From contig JASKMD010000026.1 in NCBI GenBank assembly GCA_030144725.1, positions 8,336,100 through 8,400,099 of the forward strand: a DNA stretch of 64,000 nt, read 5' to 3'. Position numbers and translations under genes: made by a program. Source of the DNA: Haematococcus lacustris. Taxonomy: Eukaryota > Chlorophyta > Chlorophyceae > Chlamydomonadales > Haematococcaceae. This document shows, piece after piece, positions 34,985 through 46,632 of this stretch. A model generated the notes under the pieces. The model was not told the origin of the DNA and searched no databases. It saw nothing but the letters and a program-made list of their open reading frames with translations. Numbering within the stretch: the stretch's first letter is position 1; each line of letters starts with the position of its first letter.

Positions 34985-37565
34985 ATGGGTGGCAAGTGGA
35001 AGAAGCTGCAGCAAGCACCCATAGTTACTACAGCGAATGGCGACACGGAAGCGCCGTCATCTTCGGGTCGCAAGTATACCCTGTCGCTTGCTCTTCCGGG
35101 CTCTTGCATCGAACACTGTCCTAGCGCGGAGGCAGCTGCAGCAGTGGCAGCGCAAATAGCGAGGGCAGCAGCCATATTCGCCGTTGACGAAGTAGTGGTG
35201 TATGAGGAGGTTCCCCTAGGTGGCGATGGGTCCATCAGCCTTGGCTCAGCTACATTAGCACGGGTGAGTCCCCAAAATGCCAACTCACGTGCTTTCAGGC
35301 AATAATTCGTTGATGGTGTTGTACCCCCCCGCACTGCCTCACTCCAGGTTCTTCAATACCTTGAAACACCGCCTTTCCTGAGAGCCAGCCTGTTCCCTGG
35401 TAGTGTAGCATATCCCGAGCTTAGGTGTGCGGCGGCATTGTGTCCAAGCCTGCAAACACCACACCACAGCAGGTCACAAGAGTGGCAGTCCTATCGGGAA
35501 GGGGTGGTCATGCGAAGTGAACCGGATACGTGAGTGAGTGGTGCTATCTGTACCTCTCATGCACGCCACATGCACCCACCTGCCCCAGCTGCCCTCGGAA
35601 TGGTGACGTCTAGGTAAATCGGTTCAGCGCGCTAGAATTCCGTCTTCTTTCAGAATACACCATGCTGCAAGGCATTGCGCTCTGGCACAACGTGGAACAG
35701 CTTGAAGCATAGTGGGAGTTCCATCAGTTTGGCCTGAACAGCAGCATGCACACTTTGGTGGCCCCCTATATCACATGCAGTACCTTGGCCCTCAACCTTG
35801 AGCCTTCATTGCAGTCGAACACACTAATTGTGAACCACTACAAAACAGTGTTTTTGTCTGTGTGGAGTTCCCATCGCATGGCATGCACTTCCTAAGGGGC
35901 AGCAACAGCAGCAGCAGCAGCCATATACCACATGCAGCACAATGCACCATGCCAATGTCCAGGGGCTCCTTTGTGGACATCGGCTATGAACGCAATGCAC
36001 ATGTGGAGGAGTGCCTGCCTGTTGGCCGGCGAGTGACCCTTCACCTGGGCTCCAGCCCCAGCACGGCCTTTGTGAGTGATGTGTGCATGTCCTATAACCT
36101 TTGTGCTAGATGGATCCACAGGTCATCCTCAGTTCGAGGACCCTTGAGCTAGGGGCCAAGTCGGTCAATGTGTCTGAGCTATCCACCAGACCCCAAGCGG
36201 GCGGCCATCTCATGATGGCATGGCCCCGATGCTCATAGGCAAGCCAGCACAGCTCAATTGGTGCCATGCACGTACAACTGAGCTACAGGCTTTGCGCACA
36301 TCTCCCAGCCCCCCGCTATTTACGTCCCATGAAATCAGTGGCACCTTTGTTTGGTAGGGGTGTGTGGCGTGAAATACGGGCGACACCTACAAAACGTGTT
36401 GCTTGTCTTGGCTGCTTGCCTTGCTGCACCCCCTGCCAGGTGCCAGCCTTCAGCGAGACCATGCTCAAGGCGCGGCTTGCCCGCCCTTCAGAGCCACGAA
36501 CCCAACAAGGTGTGACAGTGAAGCTGCTGGCAGTGGCAGCGGCAGGGTCATGGTGGTGGGGTAGCGCCAGTGTGTTGGTGGAAGCGTGTGAGGTGTGAGG
36601 TGCAGTGTTTGCCTGGCGCAGAACAGCCAGGCTGGTTGTATGAGGGTAGACATGTCCTTGGCTGTGCAATAGCTCAGCATGTGCCTTCTGCCACTGCCAT
36701 TGCCATTGCCACGTACACCGTCAACACTGCTGATGACGCCAGGCACCCCTCCTGTCCTGTCCAGATAGTTCTTGTGATGTAAGCCCAACACCCGCCCAGC
36801 ATAGCCCCTTGTTCGGGCACTCCCTGCAGCTCCAATGCCGGCCCTGCCCTGCACAGGTACTTACTGGGGCTTCAGCGTGCGAGTGGCCACCAGCCTGAGC
36901 CGAGTGCTGAAAGAGCCGGGCTTCAAGGCGGGCTATGACCTCAGTGTCGGCACGGCCCGCCAAGGAGCAGTTCGCCAGGTGGCGGAGCTGGTGCTGCCCA
37001 CCTTCAAGCACGCGCTGGTGGTGCTGGGAGGCACCCAGGTCAGGGGGTGTCTTACTGCTTGTTGGCATGCATGCATGCATGCATGCAAGCTGCCATGGCG
37101 CTAGACTGGGGCACACTGCAAGGTGTGGGTGCACCTTGATCTCAGAGGCATGGGAGATATATCCTCTTCTCCACCAGAACTCTCAGTGCGCCTCTATCTG
37201 GAGGCCTCCATCACAACCCTCTTCACCCTTCTCCCAACCCTCATGTTGCTGTTGGTCTTGCTTGCTGTTGGTTGTAGTTGTTGGTTGTTGTTGGTTGTGG
37301 TTTGCAATGCTAAGCAGCCAGCCCGCCATGGCTGCTGGGCCTCATGGTGTCCGGCCTGCGCTGCTGCTTTCCTGTGGAGCAGGAGTTGGAGGCCATTGTG
37401 GCGGGGGATGCGGCACTGGCCCAGGCTGGCAAGGGTGCTGCGGACCTATTCAGCCTGTACCTCAACTGCTGCCCTGGTCAGGCCACTGCCAGCATACGCA
37501 GCGAGGACGCCGCCATCCTGTGCTTGGCCTACCTGCACGCCAGCCTGCTTAAGTACGGGGCATGA
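34985..37565 (+). CDS. SPOUT1: SPOUT1/C9orf114-type RNA methyltransferase
   Basis: SPOUT-fold (trefoil-knot) methyltransferase; the human homologue SPOUT1/CENP-32 is linked to RNA modification and to kinetochore/spindle function. Exons 34985-35263, 35348-35529, 35963-36071, 36440-36509, 36857-37038, 37383-37565 join in phase to 334 aa, close to the family's size. Landmarks: GKWKKL near the start, YTLSLALPGS, AAIFAVDEVVVYEE, TPHHSRSQEWQSYREGVV, GSFVDIGYERNAHVEECLPV, TYWGFSVRVATSLS, AGYDLSVGTARQGA, FKHALVVLGG and the SAM-knot LYLNCCPGQATASIRSEDAA near the C-terminus. The ATG is preceded by Fanzor copy C remnants, so promoter or 5' UTR must lie in transposon-derived DNA or further upstream. Confidence 0.95.
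35758..35900 (-). repeat. Interspersed repeat R1, inverted copy in SPOUT1 intron
   Basis: Reverse complement of R1 at 16684-16905: contains AACCTTGAGCCTTCATTGCA, ACCACTACAAAACAGTG and the end CTTCCTAAGGGG. It lies within the intron between exons ending 35529 and starting 35963. A CAGCAG run follows. Confidence 0.75.
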
Positions 37566-38029
37566 GGCAGTTGAACGTGACAATAGGGATGGGGGCAGGG
37601 ACAGGGGCAGGGATTGCCTGTGTTCCTGCATGCTGTCCCTCATCGACACTGATTCCATGTAGTAAGCAGACACTGACCCTGGACCACTGAGTCCTGGAGC
37701 TGTTTGGGGCAAGCGGGGTTTGGATCAAGCGTTTGGATCAAGCGTTTGAAGCAAGCACCTCCACTTGTCGCAATAAGCCAGCTATGACTGTGTCCAAGCC
37801 ATGAGTCCCAGAGCTCGTGTCGAATTGGAATGACACAACCTTTGTTAGGGTGACCCCCAACGTTGACACATGCTACATCCTTGGTGACGGCGTCTGGATG
37901 TTGTCAAGGAGCTGTAGAGGTCGGTGCTGAGCTGTAGCTGTAGGCTCGGGCTGGCTGCCCTGGCAGGGACCTGGCTCACAGGAAGGCTGGAATGTAGCGT
38001 CACACAACCGTGTATCTCACGGGAAACCC
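37566..38029. other. SPOUT1 3' flank
   Basis: No open frame or repeat recognised except two adjacent copies of GTTTGGATCAAGC near 37720-37745. Presumed 3' UTR and intergenic DNA. Confidence 0.4.
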
Positions 38030-38427
38030 AAGTTGCTTGAAAAGGCCACCGCCCGTCTCAATGCGCATCGCGTGACGGCTAAGAAGAAGCGGAAGGGCAG
38101 CGACAAGCACAAGAAGGACCCGGGAAAGAAACAGAAAGGTTCGAGCCGGCAGCTGAGCCCACCAAGGGCCAAGGCAAGGCCAAGGGCAAGGCTGCCAAGG
38201 CCAAGCCAGCTCCACAGCCAGGCAGGTGGCTGGACAGGGACTGCAATGCAGCTCTGAACATGCAGCGCATTGGGGAGAGCAGGTGGCGGCCGCTGGAGCT
38301 GTGCTACTGGCCAGAGCAGGGAGCTCTGCCAGCCAAGGGCAAGGAGTACCCTGGCCTGGGCTACAAGCGGCTGCGAGACAAGCCACCCAAGGCCAAGCAG
38401 CAGCAGCAGCCTGCTGAGGCACAGTAG
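38030..38427 (+). pseudogene. Fanzor copy D: divergent C-terminal fragment
   Basis: The last ~70 codons read GRWLDRDCNAALNMQRIG, then RWRPLELCYWPEQGALPAKG, ending in a Gln/Pro tail at the TAG 38425-38427. RDCNAALNM is the RuvC-III motif of TnpB/Fanzor (catalytic Asp in RD), and R-P-x-E-L-C-Y-W is shared with copies A and B. Upstream is a Lys-rich, NLS-like stretch (AKKKRKGSDKHKKDPGKK) in a different frame, implying a frameshift or short intron near 38135. No upstream catalytic exons were found and the 3' segment differs from A-C, so this is another subfamily. Confidence 0.75.
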
Positions 38428-38586
38428 TGTGTGCCCCCACTTCTGAGCTATCATCAGCTTACATTAGCACATGTTTTGTCATGCCAAGTCTACACGATAG
38501 CCCTAACGAGTCAGGCAATAATGTAGGTGGTAGGCGCTCATGTGCCATGTGCACTGGGTTTACTCCACACAGCCCAATAACAATAT

Positions 38587-38662
38587 TTGAGTCGGGCCAC
38601 TATTGCCCACTAGTACATTCCCGCTAGTGGCTGCTAGTGGCCACTACTGGTCCGGCTCAAAT
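38587..38662. repeat. Foldback with ATTTGAG arms
   Basis: About 75 bp between ATTTGAGTCGGGCCACTA and TACTGGTCCGGCTCAAAT, imperfect inverted arms with GCTAGTGG direct repeats between. Possibly the remains of a small MITE. Confidence 0.5.
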
Positions 38663-39224
38663 GGAGGCCCTAGTGAGGGACAAGGGGGCTGTAGCCCACG
38701 CTTTCAAACTGCATGAGACCCTCTGTTGGCCGCTGACGCCGCTACTAATGCCGCTACCAAAGTAATCAAAACACCGTTTCATCACCGACGTCGTTGCCTT
38801 AGTTAGGCTCACACCGCCGTTGCTGTGCAAGCATTGACTGCTGTCCCTTCTTGTCCGGCGTCTGCTTGGGCTCCTGGGACTTCTCCGCAACAGGTAGCGA
38901 TTGGTGACACTGGTCAAGCGGGTGCGGTCGAAGGGAGGGGGCCGGTGCCTGCCGAGCACCCTGCCATGGATTGGGGGGCATCGCGGAGGTGGGGTGCCTC
39001 ACCATGGCGCTCCTGCCGGGTTCTGCGGAGGTGGGCGGGCCTCAGGCAACATCTGCCGCGTACGATCACCGTCATTGCGCGGCATCCAGTGCTACTCCAG
39101 CTGAAAACTAGGCAGGCTGTTGATAGTACCGAGGCGGCTTCACGTCCTCTGTGCTTGCGTGAGTTCAGGGCAACTGCGCACCACGAGGCGCGAGGCGCTG
39201 GCGTTATCAGCTGCGTTACCAGCT

Positions 39225-39262
39225 ATAGGTATATATATATAGATATATATAGGTAGATATAA
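39225..39262 (+). promoter_or_regulatory. TATA-rich stretch upstream of Fanzor copy A
   Basis: Runs of TATATATATAGATATATATA about 70-110 bp before the first coding block of copy A, in otherwise GC-rich DNA. Could be a core promoter or merely a microsatellite. Confidence 0.3.
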
Positions 39263-42200
39263 AGGAACAAACCTGACAGATTCTAGCATTTGTGATGGCT
39301 TCACGCTCTTGATTTCTATGGCTAAAAATCAGACGGACGGTGCCTAGGCCAGTGCCGGAGGACCTCGACAGTGACATTGAGGACCGCGACGAGGCACTAC
39401 AGCCGGACCTCACCGAAGCGCAGCGAAATAGAAAGACCTCCGGAGAGGCCCGCGCTGCCCGCGATAGGGATAACACATACATGTAAGATAGCCCACCTCA
39501 TCGACCACCTCCCGCAAGAGCTTTGGGATGCCTTTCCGGACGACGCTGTGCAGCCACGAGTGGAGGCCATCAGCGAGCGTGGGGTGCTCGCCAGCCTGCT
39601 GTTGGGCTTACTCGTGCGCGGCTTGTTTACCATTCGCGTAGCCGACCCGCTGGGCCTGCACGAACAGCCCGTGTACACAGACATCCCTGTCTCCCAGGCA
39701 GCCATCCCGGACCTGAGCTGCCGGAACCTGTTCCTGCAGCTGTGCCGCGGCCCGCCCGGAAACGGCGCGAACACTCAGCCAAACGCGGCAGTGGCTGCCG
39801 TGCTGGCAGCGCACCCTGACCTTCGCGCCCGCCTCGCAGCAATCCCCCGCCACCTGTCTGACACCAACATGGTGGACCACGTCGGGAAGCAGCTGGAGAC
39901 AGCTTTCAGTAACATGCTCACCCTGCTCTTCGCTGGCAGGCTCAAGAAGTCAGTGTCCCTCGCTGGGGCTAAGGTCCTGGTGGGCACTAAGGAACACCGG
40001 CGCAGATTTGGATTCTGGGGGGTGGGTGGTGGGCACCTGCCAGCCTGGTCAAAGCGGGAGTGCACCTATGTGCGCCGCATGGTGTGCGGGCTGGACGTCA
40101 GCTGGCTGGTGGGGGAGGGTGGGGTGGTGGTGACTGAAGCCATGCAGGCTGAGGTGGCTTTGCAGCGGGGCCTGCTGGGGCTTGAGGAGGGAGAGCTGGT
40201 GAATGATGACTGGGTGGAGGATCCAGTCAACCGGGGCCGGCTGCTGCGCCATGCGGTGCACACTACCTGAGAGATGGAGGCAGCCATGGCAGCCTGGCAG
40301 CTGGATATGGTGCCCTGGCAGCAGGCTGAGCTCACCAACCCAGGGCTGCTGCCAAGGCCCCCCCGCCCCCCCACACCCTATGCCCTCACCCCCACCAGCA
40401 AGTGCCAGGCTCGGCATGTCTTCATCGACACACGGGGCCTATACGGCATGATGCGTGACGCCGGCATGCTGGGGGTGCTGACGGAGGAGGGGGTCATCTC
40501 CTTGAAGAAGTTCAGGAACGGTGCCCTACCTGACCCAGCGGTGCCGGGCAACTTCATTGCAGGGCCCAAAGACAGCCACGTGAGTGCTCCTTGCAGTCAG
40601 GTGCTAGCCAGTCCTCTGGTGCTCCGTCAGCTGCCATGTGTGCTGTCACATGCCTTGTGAGCCTGCAGTCAGCTGCCTTGTGCCTGCCTTGTGAGCCCAC
40701 ACAAGCTAATGAAGTGCCTTGGTATGTGCATATGGTGGCTACAGGAGGCCAACCGATGGAATGCATTGCTGCCTGACCCTCGCCGCCAAAAACTCGCCAG
40801 CCCCAAGCACAGCTTCGCGCAAATCCTGCACACCGATGGAGTCGCCATCAGCGTGATGTTCCTGCGGCCCAAGCCTGCAGCTCCACCCGCAGAGCTGCCG
40901 CGGATGGGCAGGGGCTTGGGCGCAGTCAACCCACTGGCCCATCTTCACGAGGAGTGGCTTGGCGTGGATCCAGGCAAAACCAATATGCCCACTGTAGCGC
41001 ACGAGGAGCGCAGCGCTGCCGGCACAGTGGTGTCCGTGCGGCACTGGAAGCTTACAGCCGGTCATTACTACCGGGACAGCGGCATTACGCGGCAGGCCCA
41101 GGCGACCAAGACGTGGCTGGCCAAGGTGAAGCCGCAGCTCACAGCCCTGTCGCGGGTCAGCAGCAAGCCCAGCTCGCTGGCCTCGTACAGGCGGTTCGCC
41201 AACACAGTCCTGGCGACGTACGACGCCATGTGGGCCGAGGTCTCAAAGAAGCGCTGGGCCAACGCCAAGTTCAGGCTGTACTGTGGCAAGATGCGCGTGG
41301 TGGCTTCGTTCTGGGCCAAGGTAAGGCCCAGTAGCAGCTAGCCACGAGCTAGGCAGCAGCCAACCACAGTCAGCTCACCTGGCCAGCTGCTGTTGCTCCT
41401 GTTGCTGCCTCTGTTGCTGCTGGTATACCCGACCTTACACATGTGTGCCATTGTGTGCTGTACCATGTCTGGAAGCAGGTCAAGAAGCAGGCACAGAAGC
41501 GGTGGCCGGACCGCATCCTGGCCCTGGCCTATGGGGCAGCTAGCTTCAACGGCAGCGGCAGCAATGGCTGCAGGGGTGTCCCAGTCAGCCAGATGCGGAA
41601 GGAGGCAGTGAAGCAATTCGGGGCAGGGCGTGTGGTGCTGGTGGAGGAGTTCCGCACCAGCCGGGTCAGCTCAGCCTACAGCAGCCCCAGTGAGGCCCTC
41701 CCTGGACAGCCGCCAGAGTCCTTCAGGTGAGAGGGTCAGTGGGTGATGGTCGTTGGGTCAGGGTAGTGCTGGGTCAGGGCCTCCCAACTCTGATGTTTTG
41801 GCATGTAAGACCGTCACATGCGACCGATTGCTCCGGGAGCAGGCCGATGGCTTTAGCCCCGCGCGGCATGGCTTAAACGCGGACTCTAGTTACGACAGCA
41901 ACCAGTAGTTGCTTCGATTGTGTTCGGCAGGGTGGTTGGGATCCGCCGGCCACCCTCAAGACATCGCGCAGTGCAGGCGTGCTGTTGGTGCTCTACGCAT
42001 AGGCGCTGCTGCCAGCCCGCGAGGTGAGGTGCACGCAGCAGTTGCCACCTATCCTGCGCCAGCACAGGTTACCCGACGAACATCTGATGATGCAGGAGTT
42101 TCCAAGTACACCTCAGCACACGTAAATGGCTAATCCAAGCTTCAGCTGCGGCTCCGCTGAGCAGGTAGGATTTTGCTGCAAGTCAGAAAATCCAGCCAAA

Positions 42201-42432
42201 ACTCATAGAGATGTCTTAATTTTGAGCTGGCCGCACTTTCAAAGACTACTCTACTCATATGCTCAGCTGTGACAGAAGAAGCAATATTACTCTCAAAGCT
42301 CAGTGAGCCTTAGCGTGTCAATTGCAGGTGCCCAAGCACCACAGAAGTCTCCTGCCCACAGTACCTGCCAGCAGCCCACCCTAGCAGGCCCAGCTGCCTA
42401 CCACCACCTCCCAGCCCCTCCTCACTGCCCTT

Positions 42433-45189
42433 TTGCTTGACATGCCACGCGCCCCAAAACAAACTAGAGCAAACAGAGCCAACGGGGCAAAGGCTAAGGC
42501 TCGGCATGAGGCAGCCCAGAGCATGGAGCAGCTCACCGCTGCGCATGCAGCCCTCACCGCTACGCATGCAGCCCTCAATGCTGATCTTCTCAGCTCCCGG
42601 GAGCTGTACAGCCAGCTGAGGGAGTGGCACCGGGAGCAACAATGGGAGTTAGACCTGCTGGGGTGGGTGCAGCAGCTCGAGCAGCTGGAGGAGGCGTTCT
42701 TGCAGCAGCTGCAGGGCACACAAGCCCAACTCACTGACACAGCGGCTGCCCTAGAGGCCGCCCAAAAAGACCTGGCAGCGGCCCGCACTGAGCTGGCCCA
42801 CACCAAGCAGCAGCTGACCACCACCAACATCAAGCTGGAGCAGCTGCGGGCACAGGTGGACGCAGCCAACAAGGGCTTCAGCAAGGACCACAAGGACAAG
42901 TGGAATCTCCTGATGCGCTCCAGGGTGTCACTGCCCTTCTTGCGAGCCATGCTCAGCAGCCAAGGCACTAAGCCAGCCACGCAGCCAGCCTGCCACCCAG
43001 CCACCCAGTCCAGCAGCCTTGCCCGCCCCCGCAACCAGGAGTGTGACACGCACACGGGGGGGTACACAGCTGAGTACATATTGAGCCGTGAGCGCCTGCT
43101 CAGCCTCCCAGGCGTCTCAGCAGAACAGTTGGGCACCCTATGCACTGCGGTCGTTGGGGCTGTTTTCCCTGGAGCTGATCCAGGCCGGCAGGCCAGCGCC
43201 ACCACCCACCGGCGCAACCATGACTTGCTCCAGACCTACATACACGAGGCCCACACAGGTTGGTAAGGGGTAGGGGGCATGGCATGGCATGGCATGGCAT
43301 TGCAAGGATGTTAGCTTCACATCTTCACATGTTCATGGGTCACATGGCTAGGCAGCAGGCAAGCAGGAACGTGTGCAAAGTCTAAACTACTTGTGTGCCC
43401 ATGTGATTGCAGTCTGGCTGAGGCGAGCATTCGCCGTTCACGTGCAGTTGGACGGCTGCACTATCCCTACACACGGCAAGGTTGTGCTCTACCGTGTGAC
43501 TGCAGCTGTCCGCTGCTTCAGCCCTAGCCCAGCTGCTGCGGCTGGCTCCCCAAGCCCTGCCCTAGCCCCCAGCCCTGCCCCAGCCCCGCCCCAACCCTGC
43601 CCCAACCCTGTCCCAGCCCTGCCCCAGCCCTGCCCCAGCCCCGCCCCAGCTGCTGCGGCTGGCTCCCCCAGCCCCGCCCCAGCTCCCATGCCCACTGCGC
43701 ACACACCTGAGGTACAGGAGATGCCATCTCCGACCCCCCAACTGGAGGTGAAGGCGCGGGTGGTGGCCGTCAGGAAGTGTCCGGACAGCTCATCATACCC
43801 AGCTGTTCAGCAGTTTGTGGACGTCTGCAGGAAGCAAGGGGTATGGAGGTCTCTAGCCAGCATCACCGTGGACAGCGCAGCTGGCAATATTGGGCGCATC
43901 AGCGGGCTGGCTGTCAGCATCAATGCCTTGCGCAGACAGCAGGGCCTGGCCCTCATCATCTTCTGGCCATGTGTCAGCCACCAGATTCACAACGCGTTGC
44001 ACAAGGCAATGACAACATGGGGCAAGGCAGAGGGTTGGGGCAGACAGGGTTTGCAAGCGCAGCTAGCCCTCAGCATTGAGCAGCCACTCCTACAAATTAA
44101 TCCCTGCGTCCATCCCTGCGTGTTTACCAACCTTGTCCGATCGGGCTGAAATTTTGATAGATGGTAGTTTGCAGAATATAAAACATAATTTTCAGAATAA
44201 GTATTGTAAAAAAATCAAAGGCGGCTGCGCTGTGGCCCTGTGGCTAGAGTGCAGGGATGAGTGCAGGGATAGGTTGCGGGCCACAGCGCAACCGCTGATG
44301 ATTTTTTCAAAATATATTTCTTGCAAAATATGTTTTATTATCTGCAAACTATCATCTATTAAAATTTCAGCCCGATCGGACAAGGTTGGTAAACACGCAG
44401 GGACGGACGCAGGGATTAATTTGTAGGAGTGGCTGTGCAGCCTCACCAAGAAGCACTGGGACCTGCTGGGTGTCTCGCAGTCTCGATGGGGCAGCTATGT
44501 AGATGCTTGCTCCTCCCTCACTCGCGTGCTCAAGCCGGTCACCGCTGCAGTCACCGGCATCATGCAGCGGCAGGGCAAGGCAGCACCAGCTTGGGCAGGA
44601 GACATGTGCTCGCTGCTGCTTGACACAGATCTCATCTGCAAGCTCATGGTGGTGGCGGTTGTGGGCCAGCAGCTCGTCATGCCTGACCTCGGGTGGGTGG
44701 CCACAGACCCCTTGGCCTTGGAAGGCCCCCAACAATGGGCGGCTGCCAAGCCAAAGCTCAGGGGCACTCGCCAACATCGACTTGGCAGACTTTGAGGCTC
44801 GGCTCCTCACCCTCCGCAAGCAAAAGCGTGACAAGGAGACAACCTCAGCAGACGACAACCGGGAGGCCAAGGCAGCACGCAAGGCGGAGGAGTCAGCGTG
44901 CATGGTAGACGGGAACGCCAAGATGGTGTTGAACGTGCCCACCCAGGCCCCCCTGCAGCAGCTGCAGCAGGCATTCCAGCAACACGCACGGGGTGCAGAC
45001 TACAGCAATACCTCAGCCAAGGAGGCAACCCGGTTCACACGCGAGCAGCTCAGGGCCTATCTCCTTTACCACAAGGTGCCGCCCAGGGATCAGCCAGTTG
45101 GCAACACCCTAGTGGCAGGCTGGCAGAAGGCCGTGCAGAAGCACATTGCTGAGCGTGGCAGCCCCACCGGGCATGGGGTGTTGCCATAG
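42433..45189 (+). pseudogene. E4 transposase: coiled-coil N-terminus with hAT-like core
   Basis: First exon from ATG 42442 (MPRAPKQTRANRANGAK) carries ~130 residues of coiled coil (ALEAAQKDLAAARTELAHTK) then NHDLLQTYIHEAHT at a donor near 43258. The exon from 43412 gives VHVQLDGCTIPTHGKVVLYR (hAT D1 position), a Pro/Ala minisatellite, SITVDSAAGNIGRISGLA (D2 position) and WPCVSHQIHNAL (Cys/His motif). After the MITE: WLCSLTKKHWDLLG and SQSRWGSYVDA, the RW motif of hAT transposases, then a basic, Gln-rich C-terminal block to the stop at 45187-45189. No standard hAT dimerisation motif was found. The MITE probably inactivates it. A distant hAT lineage is inferred. Confidence 0.7.
44081..44435. 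mobile_element. MITE with ~140-bp inverted arms inside E4 transposase
   Basis: Arms start CAGCCACTCCTACAAATTAA and are nearly identical reverse complements (a handful of mismatches) around a GC-rich centre that itself folds (GGCTGCGCTGTGGCC ... GGCCACAGCGCAACC). No convincing TSD. Flanking codons ...LALSIE and WLCSLTKK appear to have been contiguous. Confidence 0.85.
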
Positions 45190-46266
45190 GGCTCTGCTTT
45201 GTTGCCATGGGCGTGTAGCTAATGGACAAGAGACCAGGCCTAGCTATCGAGTGTACAGATCTTGGCCTGCCATGGGGTGCTAGTATAGGGCTTTGTTGTG
45301 GCCATAAGGCAGGAGTTGCAGTTGCTCGGGAAGGGTGTTCTGCTACCACATCTGCGATGGGTGCTTGCAGTCCTACTAGATGTTAGATTTAGATACTTGT
45401 TGCTCATCTACTGTACCCAGCCAGGGGGTATGCACGTTGTGGCATGCACCTACGGCATGGATTGATGGTAAAGCAAAAACTGCTGTTCGTCAACAAACTC
45501 TAGTGCCAGGGGCCTTAGCTATGGAGTGTACAGGCCTGCAAGTGCGAGTGGGGCCAGATGGGAGGACACGAGGTGCGAGGGAGTGCAGCAAGTCATGGCA
45601 CCGTGGACCAAAACGATGCGACACAACGAAGGCTTCGCACCTACGCATATGCTCTTGCTACAACTAACAAAGCACATAAACAGGGGAACGAGCAGAAAAG
45701 GCTTAAGTATGAAGAGTCCCGCGGTCAGTTTGACTATCAGGCCACATAGCCTACTGTAACAAGAAGTGAAGGGTGCACATAGCGTCTTGATGAACCGCTA
45801 GAGCATACAACCACTCCGTCTCTCGCTTGACAGCGCGAGCGACACAAATGACGAGTGAAAGCTAATAGATGTTAAAAAATGTGCGGCTGTTCTAGACGCA
45901 GCATCAGCAGGGGTGTGGGTGCGTTAAAGAAGCATTTCAGCATCTTAAGTTTCAAACTCGCGATTTCGGCCATCGCAACACAAAGCGCGACTGCACACAT
46001 ACTTGCGTTTGCTTCATCACGGCGTCATTAAGAAGGTCGAGGGTGGAGGAGGCGTGCATGGTGATATCTGCCCATAAAATGTAGGCCGGGTTCACGCCTG
46101 AGCAGTGCATCATATACATAGTCATGGACGCTCAGGACAGCAGTTCCATGTAGCCAAGCGAGCCCTCTACATACTGATGTGCTTCGTTGATCAATCCGCA
46201 AACTGTACGAGAAATAAACCGCGTGAAACGGACACACCCCCTTTTCAAGGGGGTTGGGAGGCCCTG
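45190..46266. other. E4 3' region
   Basis: No complete gene recognised. A short coding-like stretch RLRTYAYALATTNKAHKQGN (~45628-45750, ending in TAG) suggests a further exon or remnant. The last ~400 bp are AT-richer and lead to the right TIR. Confidence 0.4.
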
Positions 46267-46632
46267 ATGCTGGGAGGTGGTGGAGTCAAGGCGGCTGGGT
46301 AGGGTCAAGATTGGGAAGGTAAGGAAAAATCTTACAAATGAGCATTGCCCCATGTGTCCATGCAGGTGGCTGCGGCCAGTGTACAGCGAGGCAAAGCGGT
46401 CCCAAGTCAGGGGCTTGATGAGCTCAACAAGCCACAACATCAGGTAAGCACTGACCAGACACTGCACATGTGCATGGCTGCAACCAGGCCTGGCCCGATA
46501 CAATGTAAGATACAGAGATACAGACTGTATCGCTGTATGAGTGACTGTAGCTTCTCTGTAATGTGATACTGTATCGGCTGTATCAGCATCTTTGGCCAAC
46601 CGACTGGCCACGCCGATTGGATACTAGCCGCG

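Larger units (their letters stand above)
41774..46267. mobile_element. E4: 4.5-kb element with TCAGGGCCTCCCAAC ends
   Basis: Perfect 15-bp terminal inverted repeat (TCAGGGCCTCCCAAC left; GTTGGGAGGCCCTGA right) flanked by a 7-bp duplication TGCTGGG (41767-41773, 46268-46274). Removing it restores an intron nearly identical to the intact one at 60476-60601 in copy B, which confirms the boundaries. Encodes a coiled-coil/hAT-like transposase (42433-45189), itself interrupted by a MITE. A second copy starts at 61458 and a terminal fragment lies in hAT-1 at 21588-21735. Confidence 0.93.

Noticed and set aside
36119..36236. Extra SPOUT1 exon (VILSSRTLELGAKSVNVSEL)
   Set aside because: Joining 36071 directly to 36440 keeps phase and matches the family's spacing; including this block introduces a stop. 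Treated as intron.
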